This document shows positions 32,346 to 42,469 of a stretch of DNA of 64,000 nt, piece by piece. This DNA is from Leptobrachium leishanense. Lineage: Eukaryota > Chordata > Amphibia > Anura > Megophryidae. Below the pieces are notes generated by a model that was not told where the DNA came from, searched no databases, and worked only from the letters and a program-made list of their open reading frames with translations. The stretch's first letter is position 1. Each line of letters begins with the position of its first letter. A program made the position numbers and the translations under genes. The DNA lies in the NCBI GenBank assembly GCA_009667805.1, contig CM019064.1:383732549-383796548 (forward strand), given 5' to 3'.

Positions 32346-32696
32346 TTATGAAGGATATGTAAGCTCTTGAATTTAACAGCTGAGATTTTACATACATCAT
32401 AATTTTCAATTATCCAACAAAATAGAAGAAATCAGAAAATAGATTAAACAAAAAAAAACAAAAGAAAGCGGATTTTAAGCCTGAATTTCCAGAAATAATC
32501 TCAACATCCCCCCCCCCCCCGATTAAAATCCCATGCAGCCTTTATTGTGAAGAAAAAGCCCACGGAGCACCCCCACCATGTTACAAGCGCGTCAGTCTGT
32601 CTTGGTGCGTGTAATACCATTAGTAGTGGCATAGCGTGGGTTGTCGGCGCAAGGCAAGAATTGTACACCCCCCCCCCCCAAACTGGACACAGTAAC

Positions 32697-33058
32697 TAGG
32701 GATGCACCGATACCACTTTTTTTTTTTTTAAGATCGAGTACCGATACTTTTACTTTATGTCATGTGAACGCTTTTCAATAAGAACAGACCTCATAACCGA
32801 GAGGCAGCATCACAGAAGCGCCCGGCGGCCGCATGAACGTGTCACAGCCGTGCGACTGGACCTTCGGATGGTGAGTATTGCGGCTCGCCGGAGGGGAATG
32901 CAGACTGAGTGCTTTTCATGCACGTGGCAGGCTTCCCCAGCCCCGCGGATACCGGCAAGTCGGCCCAGCGCTAGCTTCCGGTACGGGGGGTGGGGGTGTA
33001 GCAGGCCATTTGCACGAGTACTCAGTACTTGTGCAAACGGCAGCACCGGTGCATCCCT
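32697..33058 (+). mobile_element. Non-autonomous hAT element (TAGGGATGCACCGATACC ends)
   Basis: Left end TAGGGATGCACCGATACCAC; right end, inverted, AGGGATGCACCGGTGCTGCC. Same family as 16083-16615. The right end abuts the palindrome starting at 33061, so no clean target duplication can be read. Confidence 0.72.
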
Positions 33059-33060
33059 AA

Positions 33061-33911
33061 GGCTAGGGTCAGACTAACACATCTTTCGCGTTGTCTGTGA
33101 AAAAGTGCGTTCGCATGGACGCATTTTTTTCACGGAATACGCGAGAGCGGTCATACGATGCGCATTTTCGTCCGTGATTTCGTACGGATCATCAATAAAA
33201 CACTTTGTGTCTGGACGTTATGTTGGCCGGACGTGTGCAGCGTCTGACGTCTCCTAATCACGCAAACACGCCGCTATGCGGACGCAGCGCACTCTGTACG
33301 TCAGTACTAGCGGTTTGACGTTCTCGAAAAAATGCGTTCGTTTGCCACTTGCATTGCGCGGCCGCACTTTTGTGCTGCCGTTCTTCGTATGCTGCCTGGC
33401 ATTGGACGTCATTTGCTGCTAGCACGGCCGTGATTTAGTGCGGCTAAGGCTAGGGTCAGACTAACGCATTTTTCGCGTCGACCGTGGAAAAGTGCGGTCG
33501 AACGAACGGACATATTTTTTCACGGAATACGCGGTAGCGGTCATACGATGCGCCTTTTCGTCCGTGATTTTGTACGGATCATCAATAAAACCCTTTTTGC
33601 GTCTGGACGTTATGTTAGCCGGACATTAGCAGTGTCTGACGTCTCCCAATCACACACACACGCCGCTATGCGGCCGCAGCGCACTCTGTACGTCAGTAGT
33701 AGCGGTTTGACGTTCTCGAAAAAATGCGTTCGTTTGCCACTTGCGTTGCGCGGACGAACTTTCGTGCGGCGTACTTCGTGTGTTCCCCGGCATTGGACGT
33801 CATTTGCTGCTAGCACGGCCGTGATTTTGTGCGGCTAAACGCACGTTAAAGCTGCGTTCGTCTGACCCTAGCCTAAACGCACGTTAATACTGCGTTAGTC
33901 TGACCTTAGCC
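33061..33911. mobile_element. 'GGCTRGGGTCAGAC' palindromic MITE, copy 4, with copy 5 inserted in it
   Basis: Outer ends GGCTAGGGTCAGACTAACAC and GTTAGTCTGACCTTAGCC, flanked by TAA on both sides (33058-33060 and 33912-33914). Copy 5 splits it near its right end. Confidence 0.85.
33448..33873. mobile_element. 'GGCTRGGGTCAGAC' palindromic MITE, copy 5, self-nested
   Basis: Complete element inserted in copy 4 and flanked by TAA on both sides (33445-33447 and 33874-33876). Removing it and one TAA restores the family sequence GCGGCTAAACGCACG. Confidence 0.88.
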
Positions 33912-34013
33912 TAACAGTAACACAAACCGATTCCCTTCCACCAGTAGAGTATTGAATATCAACAAAAAATATATTTTTTTTAAAAATGAAAAAATCACAT
34001 GCACCCCCACCAG

Positions 34014-34807
34014 TCACCTTGTCCCAGTATACCCTAGCATAGTTCCACTCTCCCAGTCACTCTTTCTCCAAGTACCCCCGCTCATTCTCTCCCAAACCTC
34101 CAGTAACTCTCTCACAGTATCCCCCCCAGTAACTCTCTCACAGTATCCCCCCCCAGTAACTCTCTCACAGTATCCCCCCGTCACTCTCACAGTATCCCCC
34201 CCGTCACTCTCACAGTATCCCCCCCGTCACACTCTCACAGTATCCCCCCCCAGTCACTCACACAGTATCCCCCCCAGTCACTCACACAGTATCCCCCCCC
34301 CAGTCACTCACACAGTATCCCCCCCCAGTCACTCACACAGTATCCCCCCCAGGTCACTCTCTCACAGTATCCCCCCCAGGTCACTCTCTCACAGTATCCC
34401 CCCCCCCAGGTCACTCTCTCACAGTATCCCCCCCAGGTCACTCTCTCACAGTATCCCCCCCAGGTCACTCTCTCACAGTATCCCCCCCAGTCACTCTCTC
34501 ACAGTATCCCCCCCGTCACTCTCACAGTATCCCCCCCGTCACTCTCACAGTATCCCCCCCGTCACACTCTCACAGTATCCCCCCCAGTCACTCTCACAGT
34601 ATCCCCCCCCAGTCACTCACACAGTATTCCCCCCCCCAGTCACTCACACAGTATCCCCCCCAGGTCACTCTCTCCCAGTATCCCCCCCAGGTCACTCTCT
34701 CCCAGTATCCCCCCCAGTCACACTCTCCCAGTATCCCCCCCAGTCACACTCTCCCAGTATCCCCCCCAGTCACACTCTCCCAGTATCCCCCCCCAGTCAC
34801 ACTCTCC
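34014..34807 (+). repeat. C-rich minisatellite, ~22-27-bp unit
   Basis: More than 25 irregular units of the form CAGTATCCCCCCC plus (A)GTCACTCTCTCA. Runs of six to nine cytosines recur about every two helical turns, so the minus strand has regularly spaced G-runs. The long open frames on both strands are products of the repeat. Confidence 0.9.
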
Positions 34808-35055
34808 CAGTATCCCCACTCTCTCTCCCCCAGTATCCCCATTCCCTCTCCCGGTATCCCCATTCCCTCTCCGGTATCCCCATTCCCTCTCCCGGTATCC
34901 CCATTCCCTCTCCCGGTATCCCCATTCCCTCTCCCGGTATCCCCATTCCCTCTCCCGGTATCCCCATTCCCTCTCCCGGTATCCCCATTCCCTCTCCCGG
35001 TATCCCCATTCCCTCTCCCGGTATCCCCATTCCCTCTCCCGGTATCCCCAGTACC
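34808..35055 (+). repeat. 21-bp minisatellite
   Basis: About ten almost identical units CCATTCCCTCTCCCGGTATCC, written here as the 21-base phrase split CCATTCCCTC-TCCCGGTATCC. It follows directly on the C-rich array. Confidence 0.9.
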
Positions 35056-36190
35056 CCCCTCGCTGTGTGTTGGTCACGCTGCTCTGGTGTCACACAGTGT
35101 TGCCTACCTGCGTGCATTTGCTGGTGGCCCGGGGGGGGGGTGCTGTCCAGGGGGCTTAGTGGGGACCGGATTTTAAGTGTGCTGCAGGGCTGCCAGCAGT
35201 GGGGGGATGGCACAGGGCTTCAAGGGGGACTGACAAGCAGGTTACAGGGTGTTCTGTCGTATAATGCTGCGCTGCTTCACATGACTCATGTCAGCGTTAA
35301 GGAGGAGTCAGGATAGGAACAGAATTTTCTGTCCTGGTCCTCCCTTCTGGACGCTGAGTGCCAAGTCACCACCAGCACCGCAAAACTGGCGGCTACCCGT
35401 GCAAGAGCCCCTCACGGACACCAGTGTCCGTGACCACACACCTTGCCGATCCCTGCTGGAAAATATTAGTGGCTCAAACTTTTGAAATTTTGCACCCCTA
35501 AGAAAATTGCACCCGGGGCGACTGCCCCCGAGGCCCCCCACGCTATGCCACTGCGTGTAACACATCTATAAAGGCCCTATTCACTAAACAGTGAGCTGCA
35601 GGGTTGGGGACATGGGGTGTAGTTTCTGCCCAGGGAAGTTCACGTCTTTGTTTCCAGGGACTAACATTTCCGCTTTCCCCCACAGATTCTCCATAGGTTT
35701 TAGATGAGGCCACAGGGATCCTTTACTAAGCTCCGGCGAATGCAACTCACGGGGGGATAAAATAATAAATCACAGAGTTGTACTTGGCAGCATCAGCTTG
35801 GCTAATCACATGAGTAAATGACAATCGATACTCCAGATTCACCAGAAAATTCCTTACAAGATCAGAGCCAAAAAAAAATAGTGGATTAGTGATCTGCGCC
35901 ACAAACCCATTATTTTAGATTTCCACCTCGGTGATTACATGGGCTCGGAAACAAAACGGGGGTTATTTGGGAGAACTTTTTTTTTTTTTTTGTGGCAAAA
36001 ACAGCTTAATTTTAGCATCTTTGCAACAGTTATTTCTCCAACGCAAATATTATGGCCCAAAAATGTGATGTTTCATAATAACCCCATCACCAACTCAATG
36101 CTTAGCAAATTAACCCTTTAACAGACACACAGCATAACGAAGTATAAAAGGTGCAGCCCCAGGGAGTACATCTACAGCGCCTACCCTGGG
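35056..36190. other. No gene recognised
   Basis: 35056-35553 is the inner right part of the hAT-like composite. 35560-36190 shows no gene, repeat end or structured RNA. Confidence 0.4.
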
Positions 36191-36192
36191 AT

Positions 36193-36238
36193 CATTATTA
36201 TTATTCTTTATTTATAAAGCGCCAGCATATTCCGCAGC
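36193..36238 (-). mobile_element. L2 tail fragment
   Basis: ATTATTATTCTTTATTTATAAAGCGCCAGCATATTCCGCAGC (in pieces) is the extreme 3' end of L2 on the minus strand, followed by a duplicated CATGGGATCAT-like flank. Confidence 0.75.
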
Positions 36239-36334
36239 CATGGGATCATGACCATATACACAGAGCGTATCCAGGTATACTCACCTGCCGGCGTCTCCAC
36301 ACAACAAACTGCTGGAGTATTAGTGTAGGGCCCT

Positions 36335-36460
36335 GCAACTCCCCCCCCCCCCAAGATGTTTCTTGCCTACACCTCCCAGAATTCTTTGAAGGAAATAGCT
36401 TGCCAGAAAACCCATGGGTGTTGTAGTTTAGAAACATCAGGAGGGGGGAGGGGGTGTTTG
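36335..36460. repeat. Short palindromic MITE (AATTCTTTGAAGGAAATAGC type)
   Basis: CAAGATGTTTCTTGCCTACA...CAGAATTCTTTGAAGGAAAT...TTGTAGTTTAGAAACATCAG forms an imperfect hairpin. Confidence 0.65.
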
Positions 36461-36589
36461 AGACACTGGGTGAAGAGGATGGGCGCTTAGAACATCCCAT
36501 ATAGGGGGTATGTGTCCATAAAAAGGGGGGTCTCTGCTTCCATATCCTCCACACATGGGTAAACTGTGGGACAGGTGTACGTACTGCTC

Positions 36590-36928
36590 ATAGGGTGAGT
36601 GCGCACTCACTGATCACTGTAGAGTATTTTCTCACCTCTGGTCTCCTTGTCATGTGACACACACTATATAACCTCTGCAGAGCAGGTGAGTGCCACCTGC
36701 CAATCAGACCCCCCCCCTCCTCAGGTGTGTATGCAGTGAGTGAGGGTGGGCATCTTAGTCTGTCAGGTGTGTGGGGTGCTAGAGGTCTGCATGTATGGTG
36801 GCTGAGTGTGTCCACAGTAGTTCTATATTTCACTGACACAGTGTGAGTGCCCCCTGTCAGGTCTGCATGTAAAGTGAGTGTATACTCACCTGTCAGATCT
36901 CCCCCTCGGGCTGTCTATACTGTGAGTG
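36590..36928. repeat. Irregular repeat of GTGAGTG / CCTGTCAGGTCTGCATG phrases
   Basis: CTGTCAGGT-GTG, GGTCTGCATGTA and CTCACCTGTCAG recur at 36650-36930 with irregular spacing. It may be a decayed tandem array upstream of the PRR13 candidate promoter. Confidence 0.4.
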
Positions 36929-36929
36929 C

Positions 36930-37090
36930 GCGCTCACCTGTCACACTCAGACCCTCCACTCAGGATGATGCTTTTCGCTTCTTCCGGGAGACTTTGGACT
37001 TTTTCCCCTCCTGGGCTCCACCCACACATTCAACGACTTCCATTGGTTGGCGAATCCATCACAGGCAGTTTCATTGGCTTGCCATTGTCT
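36930..37090 (-). promoter_or_regulatory. PRR13: Candidate PRR13 promoter and non-coding first exon
   Basis: Read on the minus strand, two CCAAT boxes (GCCAATG near 37077 and ACCAATGG near 37043) are followed by an ETS-like CCCGGAAG (near 36987) and, about 50 bases further, a donor-like GTGACAG/GTGAGC (36929-36938). This would supply the first exon that the acceptor at 30487 requires. There is no TATA box. This is inference from layout only. Confidence 0.3.
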
Positions 37091-37198
37091 GAGGCCCGCC
37101 CCCTCACCTCACCCTGCAGAGGATGCAAACATACTCGTCACACCTAGCGAGCTCTGCAGTCCTGTTAACCCTATGAATGCTGTACTGTCCAGTGTCCA

Positions 37199-37534
37199 CC
37201 CCATCACTAGCCCTCTGCTTCCTGAATCTTGTGCCCTCCACCCCATCACTAGCCCTCTGCTTCCTGAATCTTGTGCCCTCCACCCCATCACTAGCCCTCT
37301 GCTTCCTGAATCTTGTGCCCTCCACCCCATCACTAGCCCTCTGCTTCCTGAATCTTGTGCCCTCCACCCCATCACTAGCCCTCTGCTTCCTGAATCTTGT
37401 GCCCTCCACCCCATCACTAGCCCTCTGCTTCTTGGATGCTCTGCCCTCCACCCCATCACTAGCCCTCTGCTTCTTGGATGCTCTGCCCTCCACCCCATCA
37501 CTAGCCCTCTGCTTCTTGAATCTTGTGCCCTCCC
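37199..37534 (+). repeat. 42-bp minisatellite, eight units
   Basis: Eight head-to-tail copies of a 42-bp unit that begins CCATCACTAGCCCTCTGCTT. The first five end in CTGAATCTTGTGCCCTCCAC, and units six and seven carry the variant TTGGATGCTCTGCCCTCC. Because 42 is a multiple of three, every frame without a stop stays open, which explains the long open frames on both strands. Confidence 0.95.
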
Positions 37535-37897
37535 CATCACTAGCCCTATTAGGCTGTGGGGTTATTCTCCCCCTCCTTACCCCATCCTGTCCTTAACCCT
37601 TTTCTTCCCTCTGTGATAATAGCTCTGGCTCCTGACACCTGGATTATTAACCCTTCCATATATTATTTTTTACTGGTTCTTAACCCTTTCTTCCCTGGCC
37701 TGTGCCCGCAGCACTAGCTTGGCGACTCACTTTTCTGTGTCCCATAATCACCATTTTAAGCAGGTGCAAGGGGTATGCCTGGCGTGCCCTTAAAACCCTG
37801 ATGCTGCAAGAAATGGCCATACTTGCCCCCACCTCTATTTATGAGGCTTAGTGTCCAGTTCATGGTACTCAGAGCATGTAAACCAGTGCAGGGGTCA
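37535..37897. other. No recognisable feature
   Basis: CT-rich sequence with repeated TTAACCCTT phrases. Nothing coding. Confidence 0.4.
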
Positions 37898-37992
37898 GCG
37901 ACCCTGGCCCTCCAGATGTTTTGGAACTACATCTCCCATGATGCTCAGCCTTTCATTAGGTTGGAGGAGACTCATGGGATATTTCATGGTCG
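37898..37992. repeat. Short MITE, 'CCAGATGTTTTG' family
   Basis: CCCTCCAGATGTTTTGGAAC, TACATCTCCCATGATGCTCAGCC (in pieces) and GACTCATGGGAT. The right half is truncated. Confidence 0.75.
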
Positions 37993-38730
37993 CACAGCCA
38001 TACTCTCTTACCAGGGTAAGGGGGTGTCTATCACACGGGAAGGGGGTTTCAGGCTGTTACAGTAACCCTGTGAGTGTGCGCACTGACCTGTCACATAAAG
38101 ATCCTGAGTAGCCTGTCCCTGTCCTAATCACCTCCTGATAAAACATTGGTGACCACCCGCTCCCAAATCTGAGGAGAACAATCACTTTTATGACCGGGCA
38201 GCGGCGTGACTGACCGGCTGAATGCCAAGGATGTGCCATTGAGCGATGTGCCTGAGTCTGGCAATCAAAGGGTTAACGACACTTCCCTGCCAGGGCTCAG
38301 TGTGACTCAGTGATTCCCTCACTGATTTCCATGATACACTGTATAACCATTTCATGGTGCACATTGATTTTTTTTCCTTTCTTCCTTCAACCCTCTCTGC
38401 AGAGACTCGCTGTGCCATGTACAGCTTAATATCTTCTATTATTCATTAGCCTGAAGTTCCCTGCCATGCTGGAGCATCTAGAACCCCCCCCCAAGCACAG
38501 TCTCTGATAATTAGGCCTCAATCAATCATTTACCAGGCATTTTAATGATCAACCAGACATATTGTTACACTGGGCCCTCCTGCTGATTACAGCGATATAT
38601 GCGGATGAGTAATATTTCCGTTACCGCACCCTCCCATTGCATTGTCCGTGGCCTCACCTTGCTGTGATGTGAGCAGATAGGGTACCAGCCCTGAGGCACA
38701 GGTCACCTTACATTGTCACAGCTATCCTGT
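37993..38730. other. No recognisable feature
   Basis: No open frame, repeat end or RNA gene supportable. Confidence 0.4.
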
Positions 38731-38886
38731 CTTATTTATTTATAAAGGATTTTACCAGGAAAGATACATTGAGATTTCTCTCGTTTTCAAGTATGTATAA
38801 TAAACAGAGAATCATTGTAACCCAGGACATACTTGAAAACGAGAGAAATGTCAATGTATCCTTCCTGGTAAAATCCTTTATAAATA
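38731..38886. repeat. Inverted pair of SINE tails
   Basis: TTTATAAAGGATTTTACCAG...CTCTCGTTTTCAAGTATGT at 38738-38791 is mirrored by ACATACTTGAAAACGAGAG...CTGGTAAAATCCTTTATAAA at 38826-38883. The same tail follows the tRNA-like head at 61000-61215. Confidence 0.75.
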
Positions 38887-39016
38887 ATAATAAATAATAA
38901 ATAATAATTGTACCTCATTTAACAACGATGAGCAAATCCATATATACCCTAAACATTTATGTAATGTACCTGTTTTCTAATGTGTGATAGAGAGATATAT
39001 ATAAATATATATATAT

Positions 39017-40047
39017 ATGTTACGGTTAAAGTCCGAAGTACGGTTAATCTTAAAATTACCCGGGTAATCCTGACATTACCCAAAACCGCTGGGTAAAGCT
39101 GGAAAAGAATGAAAAATGCAGACTTTACCCAGGTAATCTTAGGACTAGCCAACTGCCCTTGGGTAACAGTCTGTAAGAGCTGAAAAATCCGCACTTAAGG
39201 CTGGGGTCAGACCAGCGCACTTTTAACGTGCGTTCTGGCGCACATAATTACGGCCGCACTAGCAGCAGATGACGGGCAATGACGGCCAATATACGATGTA
39301 CGGCCGCACAAAAGTCCGACCGTGCAACGCAAGTGGAATTTGAACGCATTTTTCTGAGAACGCTGAACCGCTAGTACTGACGTACTGAGTGCGCAGCTGC
39401 GGCATAGCGGCGTGTTTGCGTGATTAGGAGATGTCAGACACTGCTAATGTCCAGCCAACATAACGTCCAGACGCAAAAAGAGTTTTATTGACGATCCGTA
39501 CAAAATCACGCCCGAAAATGCGCGTCGTCTGACCGTTTTTGCGCATTCCGTGAAAAAATACGTCAATGCGTTCGGACGCACTTTTTCACGTTCGCGGGGA
39601 AAAATGCTTTCGTCTGACCCTAGCCTTACCCGGATGATCTGCAGACTATCCAACCCTGTTGGTGAAAAACTAATTTTGTTATCGGTCAGATAACAGTTTG
39701 AATTCGGAGGATTACCCGGGTAAAGCTGCAGTCAACTGTAACCTGCTGAAAACCAAAGGAAACCGGAGTACCCAGAGGCATTTGGATACTTTGCAGATTA
39801 CCCGGATAAAGTCCAATGTTTCATTGCACATCACACTTTATCCAGCAACACTAGGGTAATGTGCGTTTTACCTGGGTAAAACACAGCAGAAAACCGGGGT
39901 ACCCAGAGGCCTCTGGATACTTTGCAGATTATCCGGATAAAGTCCAAAATTTCATTTCACTTCAGACTTTTGCTAATGACGCCTGGGTAATGTCAGGACT
40001 ACCCGGGTAATCCTAATATTAACTGTACTTCGGGTTTTAACCGTACA
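39017..40047. mobile_element. Fold-back element filled with TTACCCGGGTAA-like palindromes
   Basis: The left end ATGTTACGGTTAAAGTCCGA and the right end, inverted, ATGTACGGTTAAAACCCGAA start terminal repeats of about 65 bp. The element sits in an AT dinucleotide tract. Between the ends, TTACCCGGGTAA or near variants recur at about 39056, 39122, 39711, 39796, 39868, 39926 and 39998. A Harbinger-like MITE is inserted at 39199-39626. No protein is encoded. Family not recognised. Confidence 0.75.
39199..39626. mobile_element. 'GGCTRGGGTCAGAC' palindromic MITE, copy 6
   Basis: 428 bp, nearly identical to 28941-29368, so a recent copy. It splits the TTACCC-rich fold-back element. Confidence 0.88.
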
Positions 40048-40340
40048 TATATATATTTCCTGTGAATGAGATGCATTCAGAAGATGTGGATCAGAATATT
40101 AACACCGAGGAACAGTTTAGTCCCAGAAACAGGACTTTCATTAGGATCTTAACCCTTTCCCGCCGCAGGGAGCACTATGCCGTCCCTTCAGCGGATGGGC
40201 CATGAAGCATAATACGCCCCGATGATTTCAGTGGGCCTCTGCCCTGCCCACCAGTCAGTTTGCAATACGCACCATTGGCTGCTGTGGGACGGCCTGTACT
40301 CAGACCGTCCCCCTATAGCCAATGACTCAATCTGTAGCCA
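40048..40340. other. Probably Penelope-like 5' flank, nothing coding
   Basis: GC-rich in part (TTTCCCGCCGCAGGGAGC). It leads into a decayed hammerhead-like motif. No frame. Confidence 0.35.
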
Positions 40341-40470
40341 ATGACCCACCAGGCATGACTAAGGCACTTCGCCGAAACGTCGCTTGAATCCAGTACCCCT
40401 GTGGCCGCTCCACAATAAATATTCTTATATAGTCAAGCTCCTGGTGTGGCCTGCTGATTTTGGGTATACA
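40341..40470 (+). mobile_element. Penelope-like terminal fragment with decayed hammerhead-like motif
   Basis: CATGACTAAGGCACTTCGCC-GAAACGTCG has helix II (GGC/GCC), GAAA and the CGTCG stretch, but CTGATGA is replaced by TGACTAA. A CAATAAATATTC stretch follows, comparable to the AAATAAATTTTA after the motif at 25126-25169. Confidence 0.45.
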
Positions 40471-41339
40471 CTATTGGTGGACTGCAGATCCCAGACAGTG
40501 GAGCACCCCGGCGCTGACCCAGCATTTGGCGAGTCCCCCTGTGTTAGCCACGCTGTGTTTGACTTTCATTGTGTTGTGTGGGATGTATTGAAAGGACATC
40601 ACCAGGGGGTAGACTAGACGTCTTTTAAACTCACTGTCATATCTCATTCAGCTGTCATCTCTTTTCTCAGGTAGTCTGAAGAACAATACCCTCATGCCAC
40701 CTTATCTAAACATTCCCTCTTCAACTTTATTAACTGTTAAATAATGTAGATTAAATAAACAAGAGCGCAAAGCAAAGCGTTTTGTAAATGTTGCATCATG
40801 GGAAAAATACACAAAATGGAAACAAGAGATCAAAACTTTACTTTATTTGTCCTTTTTTACATGCAATTACTTCAAACAAAGAAAAAGACTCAGCAGCCTG
40901 TGTTTTATAAGGTGTTTTCATTTGTAAAGCACAGTTCACAAGTAATCTAGTTACAGCTTATGGAAGTGGTTTGTCTCTTTTAATGAAAGTCCTCATTGTG
41001 GGACTAAAATATCAATCCACGTTAATGTTGCATTGCTTTAGGAGAGACAATAAAATTGTTTACCACTTAAGCAAGTCCTCAGAGTGCGTCTCATTCGCAG
41101 GAACTGTTTAGAAGCTATGGGACAGCACCAAGGGTCATGAAGCGCAAACCTGTTCTTTTAGTGTATATATGAGCAGGCAAGGTAGCACTCAAGCTTTACA
41201 AGCATTTATGAGGCCAATAAACAAACCCACATGGATCAGAGCACTCCACCCAATAATAGTCTCACAGATTGTGAATTCCTGAACTAGGAATAAACTGTGA
41301 TCATGTGTTGCTAACTGCGTCAATTGACACCATCTTTTA
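40471..41339. other. No gene recognised
   Basis: An AATAAA on the minus strand near 40843 follows unassigned sequence, so a distant 3' UTR cannot be excluded. No open frame supports a gene. Confidence 0.35.
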
Positions 41340-41741
41340 GCAGGCCCTACTCTATGCAAACTCAATGGTGTTCCCTGTTGGACTGGCTTCTTTCCGCAGG
41401 ATAATACACTTTGCCACACTGCAAAAACTGTTCAGGAATGGTCTGAGGAACATGGCAAAGATTTCAAGGTGCTGCCTTGGCCTCCAAATCCCCCAGATCT
41501 CAATGCGACTGACATCTGTGGGATGTGCTGGAACAACGCATCAGATCCTTGGTGACCCCACCTCACAACTTGTAGGATTTCAAAGATCTGCCTCTCATGA
41601 CTTGGTGCCAGATCCCCCAGGATATATTAAGAGGTCTTGTGGAGGCCATGCCTCAAAGAATCACAGCTGTTTTCGCAGCACGACAGGGACCTACATGATA
41701 GTAGGCAGGTGGATTTAATGTTGTGGGTGATCAGTGTATAC
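41340..41741 (+). pseudogene. Decayed Tc1-like transposon, transposase C-terminus and right end
   Basis: Conceptual reading through frameshifts gives QDNTLCHTAKTVQE-S-EHGKDFKVL and WPPNPPDLNATDICGM, the second aspartate and third catalytic region of a Tc1 transposase (the final glutamate is changed). The right end GTTGTGGGTGATCAGTGTAT is a typical Tc1-like terminus next to TA. The left part is missing. Confidence 0.8.
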
Positions 41742-41931
41742 ATTTGTGTTCAGGGCCATTAGGTGTGACAATGCCGCACACTGACTGAGCACAAACCTGA
41801 AAAAAAATGGGACCGTTGGCAACTATGGCAGATATTATGTTACAGTAAGTTGAGATTCATGGACCTTACAGGCCACTGCAACTTGGAAGTAACTCAAAGT
41901 ATAAATCTTGCTAGATCTAAACTCTAGAGTA

Positions 41932-42066
41932 GTGATGGTGAACCTCGGCACCCCAGATGTTTCTGAAGTATATGTCCCATGATGCTCAGCCAGCCTTATT
42001 TTTAAATAAGCATCATGGGACATGTAGTTCCGAAACATCTGTGGTGCCGAGGTTCGCCATCACTGC
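41932..42066. repeat. Palindromic MITE (AGTGATGGTGAAC ends)
   Basis: AGTGATGGTGAACCTCGGCA and TGCCGAGGTTCGCCATCACT form the ends of an almost perfect hairpin with ATGTCCCATGATGC/GCATCATGGGACAT inside. CTCTAGA-like flanks lie on both sides. Same family as 31572-31705. Confidence 0.9.
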
Positions 42067-42073
42067 TCTAGAC

Positions 42074-42258
42074 CAGTGTTTCTCAAACCTGTCCTCAGGA
42101 CCCCCTAGGCCAGGTTTGCCAGATATGTGAAGCGCAGCACAGCTGATATGATTTGCTGCTCAGTGATTGCAGGATTCAGTCTGCATTTCCTCAAGGTGAT
42201 CTGCAAAATCTGACCTGATAGATGGTCCTGACTGAGGACAGGTTTGAGAAACACTGCA
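42074..42258. repeat. Palindromic hAT-type MITE (CAGTGTTTCTCAAACC ends)
   Basis: CAGTGTTTCTCAAACCTGTC at the left and its inverse GACAGGTTTGAGAAACACTG at the right. The inner ATATGATTTGCTGCTCA block recurs at 60836-60999. Confidence 0.85.
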
Positions 42259-42405
42259 CTATCCTGTAAGCTCCTATGAGCAGGGCCCTATACACCTCTT
42301 GTCTCCATATTATGCTAGTTTATTTGTGTCTTGTTCCCTTTGGTTATTGTTAAGCGCTGCGGAAACTGTTGGCGCTATATAAATGATGATAATAATAATA
42401 TAAAA
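42259..42405 (+). mobile_element. L2-type LINE tail
   Basis: CTGTAAGCTCCTATGAGCAG...AAACTGTTGGCGCTATATAA followed by GAT/AAT repeats. Same tail as 17795-18230. Confidence 0.8.
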
Positions 42406-42469
42406 TCGGTAAGACCCTAAGCAACTCTAATCAACAAAATGCCAAACCCCAACAATGATATCTCCTTAC

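Larger units (their letters stand above)
32624..35553 (+). mobile_element. hAT-like composite with TAGTGGCATAGCGTGGG ends
   Basis: The left end TAGTGGCATAGCGTGGG is matched by CAGTGGCATAGCGTGGGG when the right end (35553 downwards) is inverted. The 8 bases CGTGTAAC follow the right end and CGTGTAAT lies just upstream of the left end, but with 8 unexplained bases between. Inside are a second hAT element, two nested palindromes and a long minisatellite. No transposase seen. Confidence 0.55.

Noticed and set aside
34014..35055. CRISPR-like regular repeat spacing
   Set aside because: Units are continuous tandem repeats without unique spacers, in an animal genome context.
33952..35316. 454-codon plus-strand open frame rich in SQYPP-type repeats
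   Set aside because: It is a translation of the C-rich and 21-bp minisatellites; repeat units happen to avoid stops. The opposite strand is open too.
37047..37616. Long open frames on both strands with 14-residue repeats
   Set aside because: The 42-bp unit is a multiple of three, so all stop-free frames stay open. No promoter, start context or homology.
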